64,000 bases of DNA from Meghimatium bilineatum (GCA_034231615.1 CM067307.1:5504647-5568646), one strand, 5' to 3'; positions 13,401 to 28,900 are shown, counted from the stretch's first letter. The notes: generated by a model not told the origin, from the letters alone. Translations and numbers: made by a program.

Positions 13401-16400
13401 CTTAAAAATACTTCCAGGCAATTATGGTGGCAACTGAAAAACTGTTGAAATCCAACCCTGGCCCACATCCTGTCGTATTCCTGACAGATGCAAGGTCACT
13501 GCTTCGACAGTGAGTTTTATTCAGGAGACAGAATCACAGATATAGACATGTTTCAAGTGAACGAAAGAAGAAGCTAACACACAGATAATTCATTCCTGAA
13601 CATCTTCAAATATGGAATATTTTGGGGGTCCATGGCAGTAAAAACTATTTAAAGGGGGTCCATGACAACAGAAAATTTAAGAACCACTGGCTTAGCTCAT
13701 ATTATTGCATCTACCTTTACACTGAGCAAACAGCTCACTTTACACTGAGGAAACAGCTCACATCACACTGAGCAAACAGCTCATTTTACACTGAGCACAC
13801 AGCTCACTTCATGCTGAGCAAACAATGAAACTTGAAAGAACAATATTGAAAACTAACCATCAGAATGATTAGTCAAGAAAAATATATACAGAGAGTCTCA
13901 AGCGCAAACCCCAAATACCAGACACAAAGTAAATAATATTACAGTGGAATCCCTGTATAGCTTACTCTTTTATAACATACTTCCCTATTTAACAACAATT
14001 TTCAATAAAAATCCCAGTTATATTTATTCTATATTGTTTGTACTGTATATAGCAAATTTCTGTTATTACCGTTAAATTCCGAATATAAACCCATCCTATT
14101 GTAGGACGACAACCTAATTAACCCTTCCCAAAAGTGGAGAAAATGGAAGGTCCGACTATAGACCGACATCCCCAATGCCAGCAATAATGAACTTCATCAT
14201 CATAAGAAAGAACCGACATGCTAAATGGAAATTAACACAAACTTTTGCAACTCTCAGAAAATGGCATTCCTTTCATTTGCTTCACTCACGTAACTTGAAT
14301 GAATCAAGGAATGAAACCCCGGTGGCTACTGTATTCTGGAACAATATATCCGAAAATAATGAATACCCCGTAGGCTGACTTCCCTATCCATGACTATAGA
14401 CGGTTTATGAGGTGGCGAGACTTTGGGGAACAAAGTTTTTCCTGAATGAATTGTCTGTGTTGGATGTCTGGGCCTTATGACGCGGAACAGCGCTAGTGAA
14501 TAGTAATTACTATGTAACTATTATGTCACCGGCTTCTGACAGTGACGTTTAAGTGGGAAACGATGAAAGGCAAGACAGCGAGATCACGTTTGTTTTTATA
14601 AGATACAGAAGAGTTTGAACTTTGTTACTGGTTATGTTTACCATGTGGGGAGAATACGGTAATAAAATAAACATAACAGAGGATTGTGAAATTGATCTCA
14701 TCTTCCACTAAATGTACAGTGGTTGGGGGAGGGAATCAATTACGGCGCAATTTTACTACAAAATGCCTAAGATGTGTTGTGATTTGGAACCTCGTTTCAA
14801 ATCTTCTATAAAGAAAGATTGCATTTAGTCACTTATCTGAATGGCATCACATAATGTGAGGGAAACTTGGATTGGTTGAGCCGATTGAAATGGGTAGGGT
14901 CAGTAGTCCATCTGCGGCCTCAGTGGGCTGGACTAATTAACAGAATATAAGGCTGACTTAGCTAGCCAAGAATACTGCACAAGTAGTTTAGCTTCCAGTT
15001 CATACATTTTTATTGTCATTGTGATTTTATTCCTGTAAGTGTAAGCGGGGAAACAGGAAAGATGAATGGCCAGACAAAAACATGCCAGATCACGTTTGTT
15101 TTTAAAAGATACAGAAGAGTTTGAACTTTGTCTGACCTGTATGTTTACCGTAGTATGTAGAGTAAGACCTCTGTACAGAATTAATTAGGACTTCATTCTA
15201 TGTTTCTGATTATTGTCTTGGTCAATATTTATATACTTGGAGTCCCATGTTAAAAATTGGCAAGACCGACCAGCAACATTCACGGAAATACTCAAAATCT
15301 GCCTTTGAGGTGTTGTTTTAAATTTTCTGTACACAGGTATTATAGCCTAGTAGACGGTCAGTAACTGTTGTAACATTTGCTTTACCGCAACAAGAAAGTG
15401 TGTGACAGTGTTTAGATTACTGGTAGTTAGTGTTTCCCTACACAAACAAGACTAGGCCTAAGCTACCAATCAGCTTAGGCTATGGTATTTCATTTGTTTT
15501 TTCCACAGACCATTACCGTATTTTGGTCAATAAATAACATCAGATACTGGTATACTTTTCTGACCAATTTCGATGATCAATTGAAACCTTTATGATAGAA
15601 ATATATGTACTATAAACGGTAAAGAAAAACCGGCAATACCCATTGCTAAAAATAGCGTTTCCGGGAAATTATTCTAAAAAAATGGCGGGCGTGTCTGAAA
15701 TAACGATATAGACCTAGTAAGTGAGTTTTTATCAAGAAATATCGGAGATTTTGAAGGAAATATTATAGGATATATATAAATTAATGTAATTAGAGGCTTA
15801 GCATTATGGTAAGTACGCTCTAGATTGCTGGTGAGCCCTAGTCATTTTATCCTGGCTTAATATATTGGGACATGTGACTGTATTTTTTTTAAAGTGTTTT
15901 TCTCCTTTTTTACTGTGATTTGGACGTAATTTTTTTAAAAATTTGATCTTACTCTCGAAAATAAGCAGAGGAGTATGAAGTCATCTCTGTTTTTTGTCCA
16001 AAAATTCTCGTGTTATACACGGAATTTAACGGTACATGTATATTTTGTCTGTTCATACCAAGTTGTTATAATGGAATTCCACTGTACAAAAATCATGCTC
16101 TTTCAGAGATGAAAATATAAAACAAATAACATCATACGTAAAGACTATCACCTTCTACGTGTGTACTTATGTTTAGGAGCTACAAGCATTAGAGTGTCAC
16201 GTATTAATGTTCTCTTCACTTCTTCATCCTTTGTTGAAATGGTATATTCTACACAACCTTCCGGTGTTTCATGTTCTTCTGTGATGCTAAGACTTGGGTT
16301 TGCATTGACTTCTAGAAGCATTGGTTGAAGGTCTTTCATGAGAATGATATCAAATCCAAGAACCTGTAAGAAATATTACATTATTGGAAGTTAAAATAAA

Positions 16401-19400
16401 GATATAAGGCAATAACTACAGAAAAAAACTAATTACACCGGTGAAGAGAAATTCAGCTGACGGGATGTGAACCAGTACCACTCGGCACCCACTCATCTTC
16501 CAACTTGAGTACTCATGTCACTTCTGAAGCAACCTTGTTTATTTATGTTTGTGTGTTATTTATGTTTTCAAGTAGACCTAATTTGGTCATTGTAGTATTG
16601 ACGCCTTCTGGCACTTAATAATGTTAAATATTTGTGTTTCTCGGGGGAGTTTTCATATCTTTGCAGTGTGTGTGTGTTGTTATTATCTATGTGTCAACCA
16701 ACTGGTCCATTTTTTAGGGATGTGGTCTGACAGAAGACTGACAACTAAAGTTGAGAGGTGAGTGGGTGCCATCAAAATGGACCTGGTTCAAATCCTGTTT
16801 GCTGCATGATTTTTATTTATTAATAAATTCTCAATGTTACTATGTTGTATTAAACTGATGAAGCTTGAAACATGATAAAGTTATGCTAATCACTGGTAAC
16901 ATTTACAAATCAAAGTTTTGTCCAAAAGGCCTTCATCATGAACACATTCACACCATAAATATAATGAGTAGGAACTGCCCATGTTCACATAACCATATTT
17001 AGAAAAGGAGCTAATTAAATATTCATAAGGTGTACCGATTGCTAATTTAAAAGAAAAATTAGTGACTATGGTGTCACCCCATGGGACAGTGAAGAAAAGT
17101 CACTGCACAATAGTGATAGTTCTACCTGAAAACATGTAGGTCCTGGTTTCCCAGCTGGGATTGCTGCCTGGTATTCCACTTTCAGCTCACCAGCGACTGC
17201 AATCAGGGTTTTCGTGACCAGTTGCTCAATCTGTGTCCAGACTTTTTTTACATCATGACCTAGTTTATTCATCTTCTTGAAAACTGCAGACATTTTTCTT
17301 TTGCTGCCTTCATCATCCTACAATTGAACAATTTTGATAATGTACAGCAACATATATAATCATAATAATGTTGGAAGAATGGACAGACAGCTTGAGACAA
17401 GAATTCAAAAAGCCAACTAAGTAAATTTGAACTTACAACAATTTTTAAACACACATGTATATCTATGAAAACCAAAAGGCAAATCATAAATTCAATATTC
17501 ATCTCAACATTGTGTTATCAATGTCAGACATGGACACTAACTAAAGAACAAGAGAGAAAGCTTACTACATGTGACATGAGATGTCTAAGAAAAGCAAGAA
17601 ACATAACAAGAAAAGATCATGTGAGAAATGAAGAGATTACAAGAACTGTTGGAACAACATCTGTGGTCAAATATATTGAAAAACAGAGACTGAATTCCAA
17701 CGGCCACCTAATGAAAATGAACCCTTATGGGCCAGTGTCACGAGCATACAACATTAATGGAAACGGCAAGATTCAGAGAAAGACCAAGAAGAAGGTGGAT
17801 TGAAAGAGTTACCAACATTCTGACATAACACAGTATTACTGCATATCAAACAACCAAACATGCCATAGCCTTAAAAACTTATCGTAATTCAATCCTGCTA
17901 GGCCTCACAGAGAAAACAGAGAAAAGACAACAGATAACAACATTCTGAAAGAATGTTGAAGATCTCTGTAAAACTTCTTTAAGCCGACTTTATCTGGCAT
18001 GTAGATCCTACATATAGGCTTATATTTCTGCAGAAGACAGATGTTTCTTGATTAGAAACTAGCATCACAGCATGTGGCACACTCCCATAAGTGCTCCGCC
18101 CTCCATTCCAGCAGCCATCCCAGTGTATGAAGACTCAGTGTTCCAGTCAGGTGTTGATTGTGTGATCTTCTGAACTTTCCCAAAAAATACTTTTCCTCCC
18201 CTCCCCTCTAGACACATCCATTTCTGACATTCTCTGTATGTCTACATTTTCAGCCTCATTGACATCATCTTCACCTTGAAATGAATTTATTACTGCATAG
18301 AACGGATGAGTTGGACTATTAGCGCAAATAAAATGACAACACAACACATTTTCCATTCTCTGGACTACATCCAGCTGGAAGTCGAGTAGAAACATTGTCC
18401 TGCTACAAGCGATAACCAGCAGCAGTTTGAGAATGAATGCTGAAGAAGAAGGCCTATACTTAATTTACTTTAATCAATGGTGCATTAAACCATCTTTATC
18501 ATCTCCTGTAGTTCTGCTTGATTCAAAGCATATAAGCATTGCCTTTCTGGTGGAGCTAGTAAATACAGCTGAGATAGGGAAGTGGTTTAATGACAATGGG
18601 CAAGGAAACTTCTCTCGTTAAAACCTGACCGGCAATCATGTCTGAAACATAGTTTTTATGAGTCTTGGCCCTGGCCATGCAAGCAATCACATAGCTGTCA
18701 ACATATTTTTTTTATAAATTCATATTTGTTTACAATTGATAAGCGTATTTTTTTTTTTTAAATGTACGTATTTAGTACTAAAAGTCCTATTTCTTGCCTT
18801 TTTTTGGGGTCAATTTTTGTGTGTGTGGCCCATCAATACGTTCACTACGTGTGTAATATAAGAAAAACATCTGCATTAGTAATAATTACTGAAATTTAAC
18901 AAGAAATTACCTTTTTTTATAGTAAATAAATTTTGGGGTCAGAAATCCGTACTAATAAAGAAAATCTATAATCATTTGATGGACTTCTAGTTTATTTGAA
19001 ATTTAACACTGGCGTCTTTCTCCTTCTAGTTTATTTGAAATTTAACACTGGCGTCTTTCTCCTTCTAGTTTATTTGAAATTTAACACTGGCGTCTTTCTC
19101 CTTCTAGTTTATTTGAAATTTAACACTGGTGTCTTTCTCCTTCTAGTTTATTTGAAATTTAACACTGGCGTCTTTCTCCTTCTAGTTTATTTGAAATTTA
19201 ACACTGGCGTCTTTCTCCTTCTAGTTTATTTGAAATTTAACACTGGCGTCTTTCTCCTTCTAGTTTATTTGAAATTTAACACTGGTGTCTTTCTCCTTCT
19301 AGTTTATTTGAAATTTAACACTGGTGTCTTTCTCCTTCTAATGCTGGTCCTCCTTCTTCTTCTTGTTTGCAGTTTAACATGTCTACACAGTTTTTCTTAC

Positions 19401-19886
19401 TCTGAATACAAAACCAGGTTTTCTTGATAGATGTTGCTGTATATGAAAGCTCCTCAAGGCTCCAATACAACTTTCTGTGGATGTCTGTTTCTGTGGGCCA
19501 GTGCTCCTACCTTAACTAGTTTAGTGTAATGCAGTCTTGCAGGATATGTTCCACAGTCTGTGCTGTCCATCCACATGGACAGAGAGGTGATGGAACCAGT
19601 CTTAGTCTATTTAAGTGGCTGTTTAGTCTGTTTTGTTCTGTCCTGATGCGGAAGATGCTAACCTGCTCAACTCAGTCGAGACAGTGATAGTTATCTTTAT
19701 TTTGGTAGAATTTCTTAATATATTTAATGAGGGTCTCCTTTTTTTTTGGTAGGTGATTTGTTAGTCTTTTTTGTTCCTGTGTTGTTCCATTGTTTGATAT
19801 CATATCTGCCTCTTCATTTCCTGGGATTCCACAGTAGGATGGTAAACACTGGATTGTTTTCTGACCATCTGCAAAGACGCAACATG

Positions 19887-19925
<39 letters not shown>

Positions 19926-22900
19926 CCACCATTATCATCAAAATCATTATCTCACCATCATCATTTACCCATCACGTTAGTTGCACTGTACACATACATT
20001 TATGTTAATGACTCCACTCGTATATGAACCTATACTATTTCATTTACGTACACTTAGGCCTGCATATGATTTTAAAGATTATGTTCACATAACTGTTCCG
20101 TACTTTTGTAGTGATAATCCTTCTAAATTGATGCATGTGCCTTTTCCCATGATTTTCACTGGTCATTTTGTGTCTACAGCCAATGAAAATCACTAGAAAA
20201 GTTGAATGCATCACTTTAGAAAGATGATTCCCAGATGAATCAGCAGGTCTTATAAGTGTCAATGGTCACTGAGTAACTCCTAAAAGTCAAATATCTGTAA
20301 CAAAACAGTCCTAATGTTCCTAAAATAAACCAACATGTCAATACCTCCCTCTCTCATCATTAAAAGTAACCCAAAACACAGGTCAGAGAACAAAACAATA
20401 CATACCTCTCCCTTCCCATCACTAAGGTTGAAAAGGTGTAGACGATTTCACTAAAAACTTCAATGATGGTCAAATATGTCTAAACAATACCTTCCCATAC
20501 CCACAGAAAACTACTACACCATTTTCTGGTTCATGAAATAATCACACAATGATTACTTCATGTGAAACATTGTATAAGGGACATAACAATAATAATTGCA
20601 AGGGACATAATATTAATAATTGCAAGGGACATAACTTACAGTAATAATTGCAAGGGACATAACTTACAGTAATAATTGCCCATTATTGTATATAACGAAA
20701 CTCAATTATTATATACATATCCTGTCATTACTGACCAATTCATTATAATGGAACTCCACTGTAACAATGCATTCAGAACAAGGCAAGCTGCAGAGAAGTT
20801 GCCAGATCAGTAGAGTTGTGTTCTATCTGTCCACTTATCAGTGCACCAACTTAGACCAGCTGCCAACCAAGGTTAAGGTACTGGTCTGCCCTGCGACCAT
20901 TTAGTTTTAGATAGCATTTCATCCTAGGACAAGGCCTTTATCCTCCTACATCTGCTCCTCTGACAAAAGCTGTTAGCACAATCATGTGGTTCACCAGGAT
21001 AGGTAATTACCGCCCGACTTATAGCATTCACAGAAACAGTTTGCAGGTCACAATCTACAGTCATATCTAAAAAAAAACCTGACTTTAGACATATCCTGGT
21101 TTATAACTAATATATCCCCTACCGGGGCCAACTCCCTGAAGTGGAGATGGACTTAGTCTAGCCAACAGAGGCTGGTAACTAAGATTGGTATCTTAGGCTG
21201 CAATCCCTTATATCGAGCTGGACCACAGTACTGCCCAAGCAATTCAGGTGCTGAAATTGGAGATTCCAGGCAGAGAGGCACACCAGCAACCATGGTATCA
21301 TGCAATGCAATCCACCTATTATGCTGTGAACAAGAAGAAGAACTAATATATTTAAACATTTTAAAGCAGAATTGCCTTGACCTAGTGTAAATACAAACAG
21401 CTGACATCAATATTTACAAACAGCTGACATCAATATTTACAAAAAGCTGACATCACTATTTACAAACAGCTGACATCAATATTTACAAACAGCTGACATC
21501 AATATTTACAAACAGCATACCTTCTCTGAAATCTTGAAATCGTTACTTTTCTTATTAAGTGAGTAGTTGGTTAAATGCATGAATGTCTCATGCATGTTTT
21601 TATTATTTGGTTGTTCGTATGGGATGGTGGAAAAACGAGCTAGACCTTCTTTGCATATATAGATCTCCAGTGGGTCTATAGACTTGACTACAACATATAT
21701 TCTAAGATCAAACTTGTATCTGCAAAGAAAAGAGATTAGTGTTGTTATTGTGGTTTACCAATAAATTGAAAATATTTGGATCATCTTGCATGAAGGGGAA
21801 AGATAAAGAATAATATAAAGACAAGAGGAGAAAGTGATAGCAGTTAGTTCAAGTGTTGCACATCTACGAAGATGAATAACAGCACACGATGGAACAAGTG
21901 GACCTGTGATTCCTTGTGGATTGGATTCGTCTTGTGGGCCACATCTATCATCGCCATGGATCATAGATTATATTTCTAATAGCACAATGATAATACTATT
22001 GTCTGGAAAGGTCCCTACTGTTTATATAGGCCTAGATCTATACATAATTTAAACAAGACTTATATAGGGTAGGTGGGGACAAAGATCCACACTTTTTACA
22101 TTTGAGTGTATTCTGACACATTTCTAGACTTAACTACAGGACAACAAACTGTCATCAGTGTATAGTTTATTTATTCATCTTACATTAGTTAGGGTATTGA
22201 AAAAATATGTTTTACATGTAGACAATACAATGAGAGTTTATGAATTTATGTAAATGCAGATCTTTGCCCCATTTTATGACGCAAAGATCCACAGACAAAA
22301 AGGTGATATAAATCATTATAAAATTGAGGGAAATCGTCACCGCAACAGGTCCAGCAAACCAGAAGTGTGTAAATGTGTGCTCAGAATAGACATGTAGCCT
22401 ATAATTTAATAAACTTTAATCTGAAGAAAAAATCAACAACGTTAGCACAAAAATAGTTAGTAAATTCCATTTTAAAGCTAATTATGTTTTTGTAAGATCA
22501 TTATAACCAAATATAGTATGTATATGATGCTCTCCTAGCTATGGATCGGCATCAGCAACTTCATCATGACATCAACATTTTCTTCAAACTGTTTGAATGC
22601 AGACCTTTCCTTCAATAGCGTGCAGATCTTTACCTAAAATCATTGTTATAAGCCATCACAAATTCTGATGTAAAAATAAAATAGCCTCACAAGATAACGA
22701 GCTTAAGAACTTAACAACACTACATATATTTCAGTTTAAACTATTGTTTAAAATCACGATATTAACATAACAGCAGGCAGAGTGTGAGTAGTTGAACAAA
22801 AAATAGAACAAACACAGTGAAAAATATTTTTCCTCATTGTTGAAAATTGACTCTTCCTTGACCTATCAAACTTCATTCTGTCAAAGACTGGAATGTTGGC

Positions 22901-25900
22901 ATCTGAAGTAGTCATGTGTGGTTTCTGAAAAATCCGTTGAATAGAAATAAACCTCCTCAGGATCTTTGCCCCTCGCTGATCTTTGCCCCCACATACCCTA
23001 CCCCTAGACCTATAGGCCTACATAATTGCAATAAGACTTACTATTTATATGGCTCAGAAACATTGGGCATAAAAATATAAAGAAAAACTTCCAGTGTTCA
23101 ATAACAGAATAGGGCCTACTAATTAAAATATTGGTTATTCTATAGGATGAACATTCAAATATATGGGGAATTAGAGACAACAAAGAAATTCATGACTTGT
23201 ATGTTATTTGTCTATCACATGATGATGATGACGATTTGTTACATTCACTGTATGAATAAAATTCAGTTAGAAGTATGACCCTGTCTATGAGTTTGTAGGT
23301 GGATGATAAGCTGTATCGTGGCTCCAAAGATCTTTGAATAGTTTGGAATGATCACTTTTGATGGTGTTTGATCTGCTATTAACCTTCTAGCTAGTCTCCA
23401 CTGCTGAGCTGCTACATTCATCCTTTTTTCACATATTGTTGTGTATTTTTTCAATTGCAGAACACCACGTAGCGTGTTTCGTGCAGCAACTTTCCAAGGG
23501 TCATGGTTTATATCAAAGTTTCCATTGATATCTTTTCTGAGTCCTTGTAATGCTTCTTTTGTCCACCCAGAGATCACATGCCCTTGATTCTCTTGATTAT
23601 TGATTAGGCTGGCCTCATGGCATGTGGGACATTCCCATAAGTGCTCCGCCCTTTGTTCCAGCAGCCATTCGACTCAATGTTATTTCGAGTCTAATGTTGC
23701 AGAAATAGACGTCAACATCAGGGCACAACTCTGGCCCTTGCGACAGGTTTCTTTGTTGTTCGGCCCACCCACGCCGTGCCCGTAACTAGTTCAAGCACAA
23801 CGTCGGCCTGTCGGAACAACATGGTAACTGTTATCGAAGGTTACGACTATGGAATTGTATAGATGACGTGCCATGAAGCTTCTATAAGAAGATAACCTCA
23901 ATATAACGGCATGTCATCTACTAAAGTTTTCTGTTGCATGGTTGGTTTGTCTAGTGAGCCATTGGTGAGACCCACAGACGCAACCACATGCCCTTCTTCA
24001 TCTCACCATAGAGGAGTACTCCAGTAAGCCTATTTGTGGTAGATGGTGACATATACATACTACATGAACTATCCATTGTCTTTCTATCTGCATCAGAACA
24101 GCCAATGCTAGAGATACAAGCTCTTTCAAAGGACAGTGCTGTCATCATCACTTTGTAGTGTATTCATATCAGCCATAATTTACTTATCGCTAGCTCCATC
24201 TTTTCACATCTCTGTGCTATTCATTATAGCATTTCCCACAATACATCAAATCTTACATTGCCTCTGATGCCCGCATGACCTGGACAGCATATCCATGTGA
24301 CACTTTGCCTTTAGGATATAGTGCTTCTATTTTCTAAGTAGTGTAAATTCATTTGCATTAAAAGGAAATTCAATTCATTGTACTAAACTGTCCCCATATG
24401 TGCTATGACAAACTCAGTAGTAACACTTCTCACAGAGAGTAACAAACAAGAGAGAGAGACCATGCAACTGTGTAGATCAATGCAATGTTACACAGAAGAG
24501 ACCATGTAACTATAGATCAATGTTGCAAACACACAAAAAAAAGCACAACACTAACTTATCAATCAGAAAAACATTGCTGAGGTATTCTTGCACAACATGA
24601 CTTCTGTTGTTGTAGTTGCTGTAACTAAGGGGATCCTCTAGCAAGTAGATCCCCTGACCCTGGGATCCTTCGCTAGGTTTCACTATGTACATTGGTTTTC
24701 TTGTGGACTTCTTTGCACTGGCTGATCTGACCTGAAACAGGATATGGTGTGTGGGTTTCAATGTCTTAGTGCTTGATATTTTCTGATTAGTGTTTGATGA
24801 TATTTTCTTTTTAGTGTTTGATGATATTTTCTGTTTGGTGTTTGATGATATTTTCTGTTTAGTGTTTGATGATATTTGCTGTTTAGTGTGTGATGAAATT
24901 TGCTGTTTAGTGTTTGATGATATTTGCTGTTTAATCTTTGATGATATTTAATAAATTTATTGTTTTGTGTTTAATATTTACTGATTAGTTTCTCAGTATG
25001 ATCATAGATCATGGATGGCAGAGGCTGAAGACACACTGCGAATAGTATGTGAATTGGAAGAAATAGGAAAGGGCAGTGAATGGGTGGAGGTAGACACTGA
25101 GAAGAAATCACTGACTAAAGTAATAATACAACTAGATAAAGCGTATCGAAAATGGACGGCAGTCAGGGCTCAGGATACAGTACAAGAACTCGCCCAACTA
25201 CACTCGAAACCACAAGACATAATTATATACACAGATGGATCTGTTAGCAGAAACACAAATAAAAGCGGTTGGGGTTTTGTTGCCTACAGAAATGGCGTGA
25301 AGTTGGTTGAGAAATCTTACAGCATATTCTACTGTCACATCGAGCATGAGGATGGAGATAGAGGGAGTTACAGCAGCTCTTAATTGGTTGATAACTGATA
25401 CATCAACACACGCTGTAATACTCATAGACTCTCAAAGCATGTTGCGCAAGATAGAAAAGTTCATGCTAAGAAAAGAATGGTGGGACTTATTGAACAACTC
25501 AGTTGTCCAATGCATTACATGGATATTCTGCCCTGGTCATGCTGGGGTCAGAGGAAACGAGAGAGCCGACTTACTGGCAGGCAATGCGGCGATAGACGGC
25601 ACATTGCTGAGAAGAGATAAAGCAGATTTAATAAAGGCAGTAATAAATTCATTTCGAGATGCAGATAATGTCAATGAGGTTGAGAAAGTACACATACAGA
25701 GAATGTTAGAAATGGGAGTATTCAGAGGTGAGGGGAGGAAAAGTAAATTTTTTGGAAAGTCCAGAAGATCACACAATTAACACCTGACCGGAACTATGAG
25801 TCTACATACACTGGGATGGCTGCTGGAGTGGAGGGCTGAGCACTTATGGGAATGTCCCGTGTGCTGTGAAGCCAGTTTCTAATCAAGAATCAAGTCTCAG

Positions 25901-28900
25901 TATGAGTGCTGACTTCGATGATGGACATTTTGCCGTACAGAGGTATAATAATGATTATGAAAGTAATTTCTTTAGCAACCCCTGTAACTACCCATTTGTA
26001 GACACTGTTCTTATATCAACGAAACAGTGGAACACCTCCTTTTTGACTGCCCTTACTTTTCAACTGTCTGGGAAATGTTTTTTACATACACCATTAAAAT
26101 CACTAATTTAATGTATGGGTCACTAAGTCAACTTCAGAAGACCTGCACATTTTTAAGAATGACATTGAGCTGCCAAAAGTAGAACTAATCTGCAGCATTT
26201 TGAGGACAATAACAAGAACTACAATCCATTTAGTTGTGAGTAGGAGACCCATCACAACCCATAGAGGTTCTGGTAAAAGCACAGGTACTCTTCAATTGAG
26301 CAACTGAAGCAACATCTGAAATTATATAACATTTGTTGTCTCAAAGGCATGGTGTTGTTTTAAGGAGGTTTATGGAAGCATGTTTAGTCCCTGAAGGAAG
26401 ACTTCAAATGCAGCAGTATCCCAGGATTATCACATCCTGGCAGGAGTATAGCATACACTTCTAAGCCAACTAGTTCATAACTCTTCTGTCAGAATGCTTG
26501 ACAAATTTGCAGTGATGGTACACCAAGAACACCCTCAGAATGCTTGACCAATCTGCAGTGATGGTACACCTAGCACACCCTGTCATCTAGGAGTCTGCCA
26601 CAAATGGAAAAAATATGCAGTGTCTACTAGTCTGCATCGTTTCATCATCCATGAGGACCATTCAACAGAAATAAGAAGGTGAAACAAGACAGGCAGTAAC
26701 AATGATCATTTTGTGACAGGTTTTCAGCCTAGCCACCAACTTTGTCAACTGCTTTGATATGCCTATCAGCCTATCCCCCAACTTTGTCACCTACTTTGAT
26801 ATGTCTGAAAAGAGGACAGTGCTCCTATTCTTTTCACCCTGAACTAGAAGCCAAGTCACCAGTCGCCACATGGGCAGCGAAAAGACTATAATAATATTAT
26901 GATGATTGCGATGGTAATGATCATTATGTTAATTGTAATGATGGTGAAATCTGTGGTGATAATGATATTAATGACAATGTTTGTGAAGATGATGATATTA
27001 ATGACACTATTTGTGAAAATATTATATTAATGACACTGTTTGTGAAAATAACAATATTAACAACACTGAGAAGATGATGATATTAACTCAATCTGCCTGT
27101 AAAACCAATATAGCGTTGCAGATAGAGCCCCAAATTCGGACGTATTCACAATGTATCGGTATTGCAGATATGCTATCTAAATTTGCTTCATTTGGATTGT
27201 AAATGAATTAGCATTAACTTATTTAGTTTAATTTTTATACTTTAAAACTGTTTAAACTTTAGAAATCTGGCTAACGAAAGTAAACCTTCATGGTACTTGT
27301 GATTAGACACTTCTGACACATTTATTTCAAATTATAATTCGAACAAGGTAAGTTTGACTTTTATGAAATTAGCAAAATGGCTTCATCTTCCACTAGTAAG
27401 AGAGTTCAAACATTTAGCAAACATTAGGCTTTATTATTCTTTGAGTTTTATAATTGGAGAAGTTATTTAAAGTGATTTGTCAGTAAACACCAGTGTTTTC
27501 GATTTTGACAGTGGAGATTACCGACTTGTTGAAAATTAATGACAATGTTTGTGAAGATGCTGATATTAACTCTTCGAGGACAGAATTATTCCAGGAGTTT
27601 GGACATAATTAATTTTAGGTGAAATATTTGGACCACAATATGATGTACAGCCTTGAAAATCACTATATAGAACTAAGACAGTGAGATCTGAGTATTATAC
27701 ATCTAAATATAGTACTCCTGGTGCAAGAAGGTCACTGTAATAAGATCATGCAAGAGATAGAAAGACAAATAACAATTATTCATTTAACTTTAAAAACATA
27801 CCTCAAAAACAAACTCATTAAAGTGGTAAGGCAGAAGCCATGTTCTAGGGAAGAAATCATAATCATTTGGAAATAGTGTCTTCATGAACTCCAGCCATCT
27901 AAATGTGTTCACTTTTCTGAACACTTCCAGGGATCCTGGGATAGAAGATTAATAAAAAGTTAACCTCTTGTTAGCAGAGATTCCAAAGCTGTAAACAAAC
28001 ATTAATTTGGAATGTATAGTGTAAATATCACTATCAGTCTTGTTTATTACTTTTTCTTCTTTCATTAGCTGCTAATTTATTCCTATTTAGACCCTGACTT
28101 CATCAAAACCATTGCTTCTCAACCTTTTTTTGCATGACTCTTTTGGGTACAATTACTCTTCTGTTGCCCCCTTGTGCCTAAAAAAAGTTGTTGGCTTTCT
28201 TTAAAGATTGCCATGAGTGCCTCAAACCAACAAACCCAGGTTTCAAATTCATATGTGGTTTGAAATAAAAATTATTTCCGTGGTTCAAACAGCCACCAGG
28301 AAGTCCAGGAACATCAAGGCATGGTGCCTTCACAACAGAGCAAGTGCAGATATGCGACGCTAGTTTGTCATAACTAATGAGCAAGTGAAGATAAGCGACG
28401 CTAGTTTGTCATTTTCTGGTCAACAACTGACTAGGCAGCTGAGCACTTATGAGAAAAGGTGTGCTGCGGTGCTGGTTCATAAATCACGTTAACTATAACT
28501 ATTTACTATACCTTCACCTAAAGATCACAAAGGTTTTTTAAGGTTCAGCAATATATGTTGCTTTTGTTGTATTGTTGTTGTAAACCATTGTAACACATAT
28601 CATAACAATTTAACACATATCATAACAATTTAACACATATCATAACAATTTAACACATATCATAACAATTTAACACATATCATAACAATTTAACACATAT
28701 CATAACAATTTAACACATATCATAACAATTTAACACATATCATTACAATTTAACACATATTATAACATTGTAAGGTGTTATAATAGCAAAGCATACCCCT
28801 TATATTTCATTACTATAGCGGGATGTGAACGAAATAAGATTCAATGCACATGTTCATTGGTAGTGTATGATGGTTTGCGTATTGTTTTTATTTCATTGCA

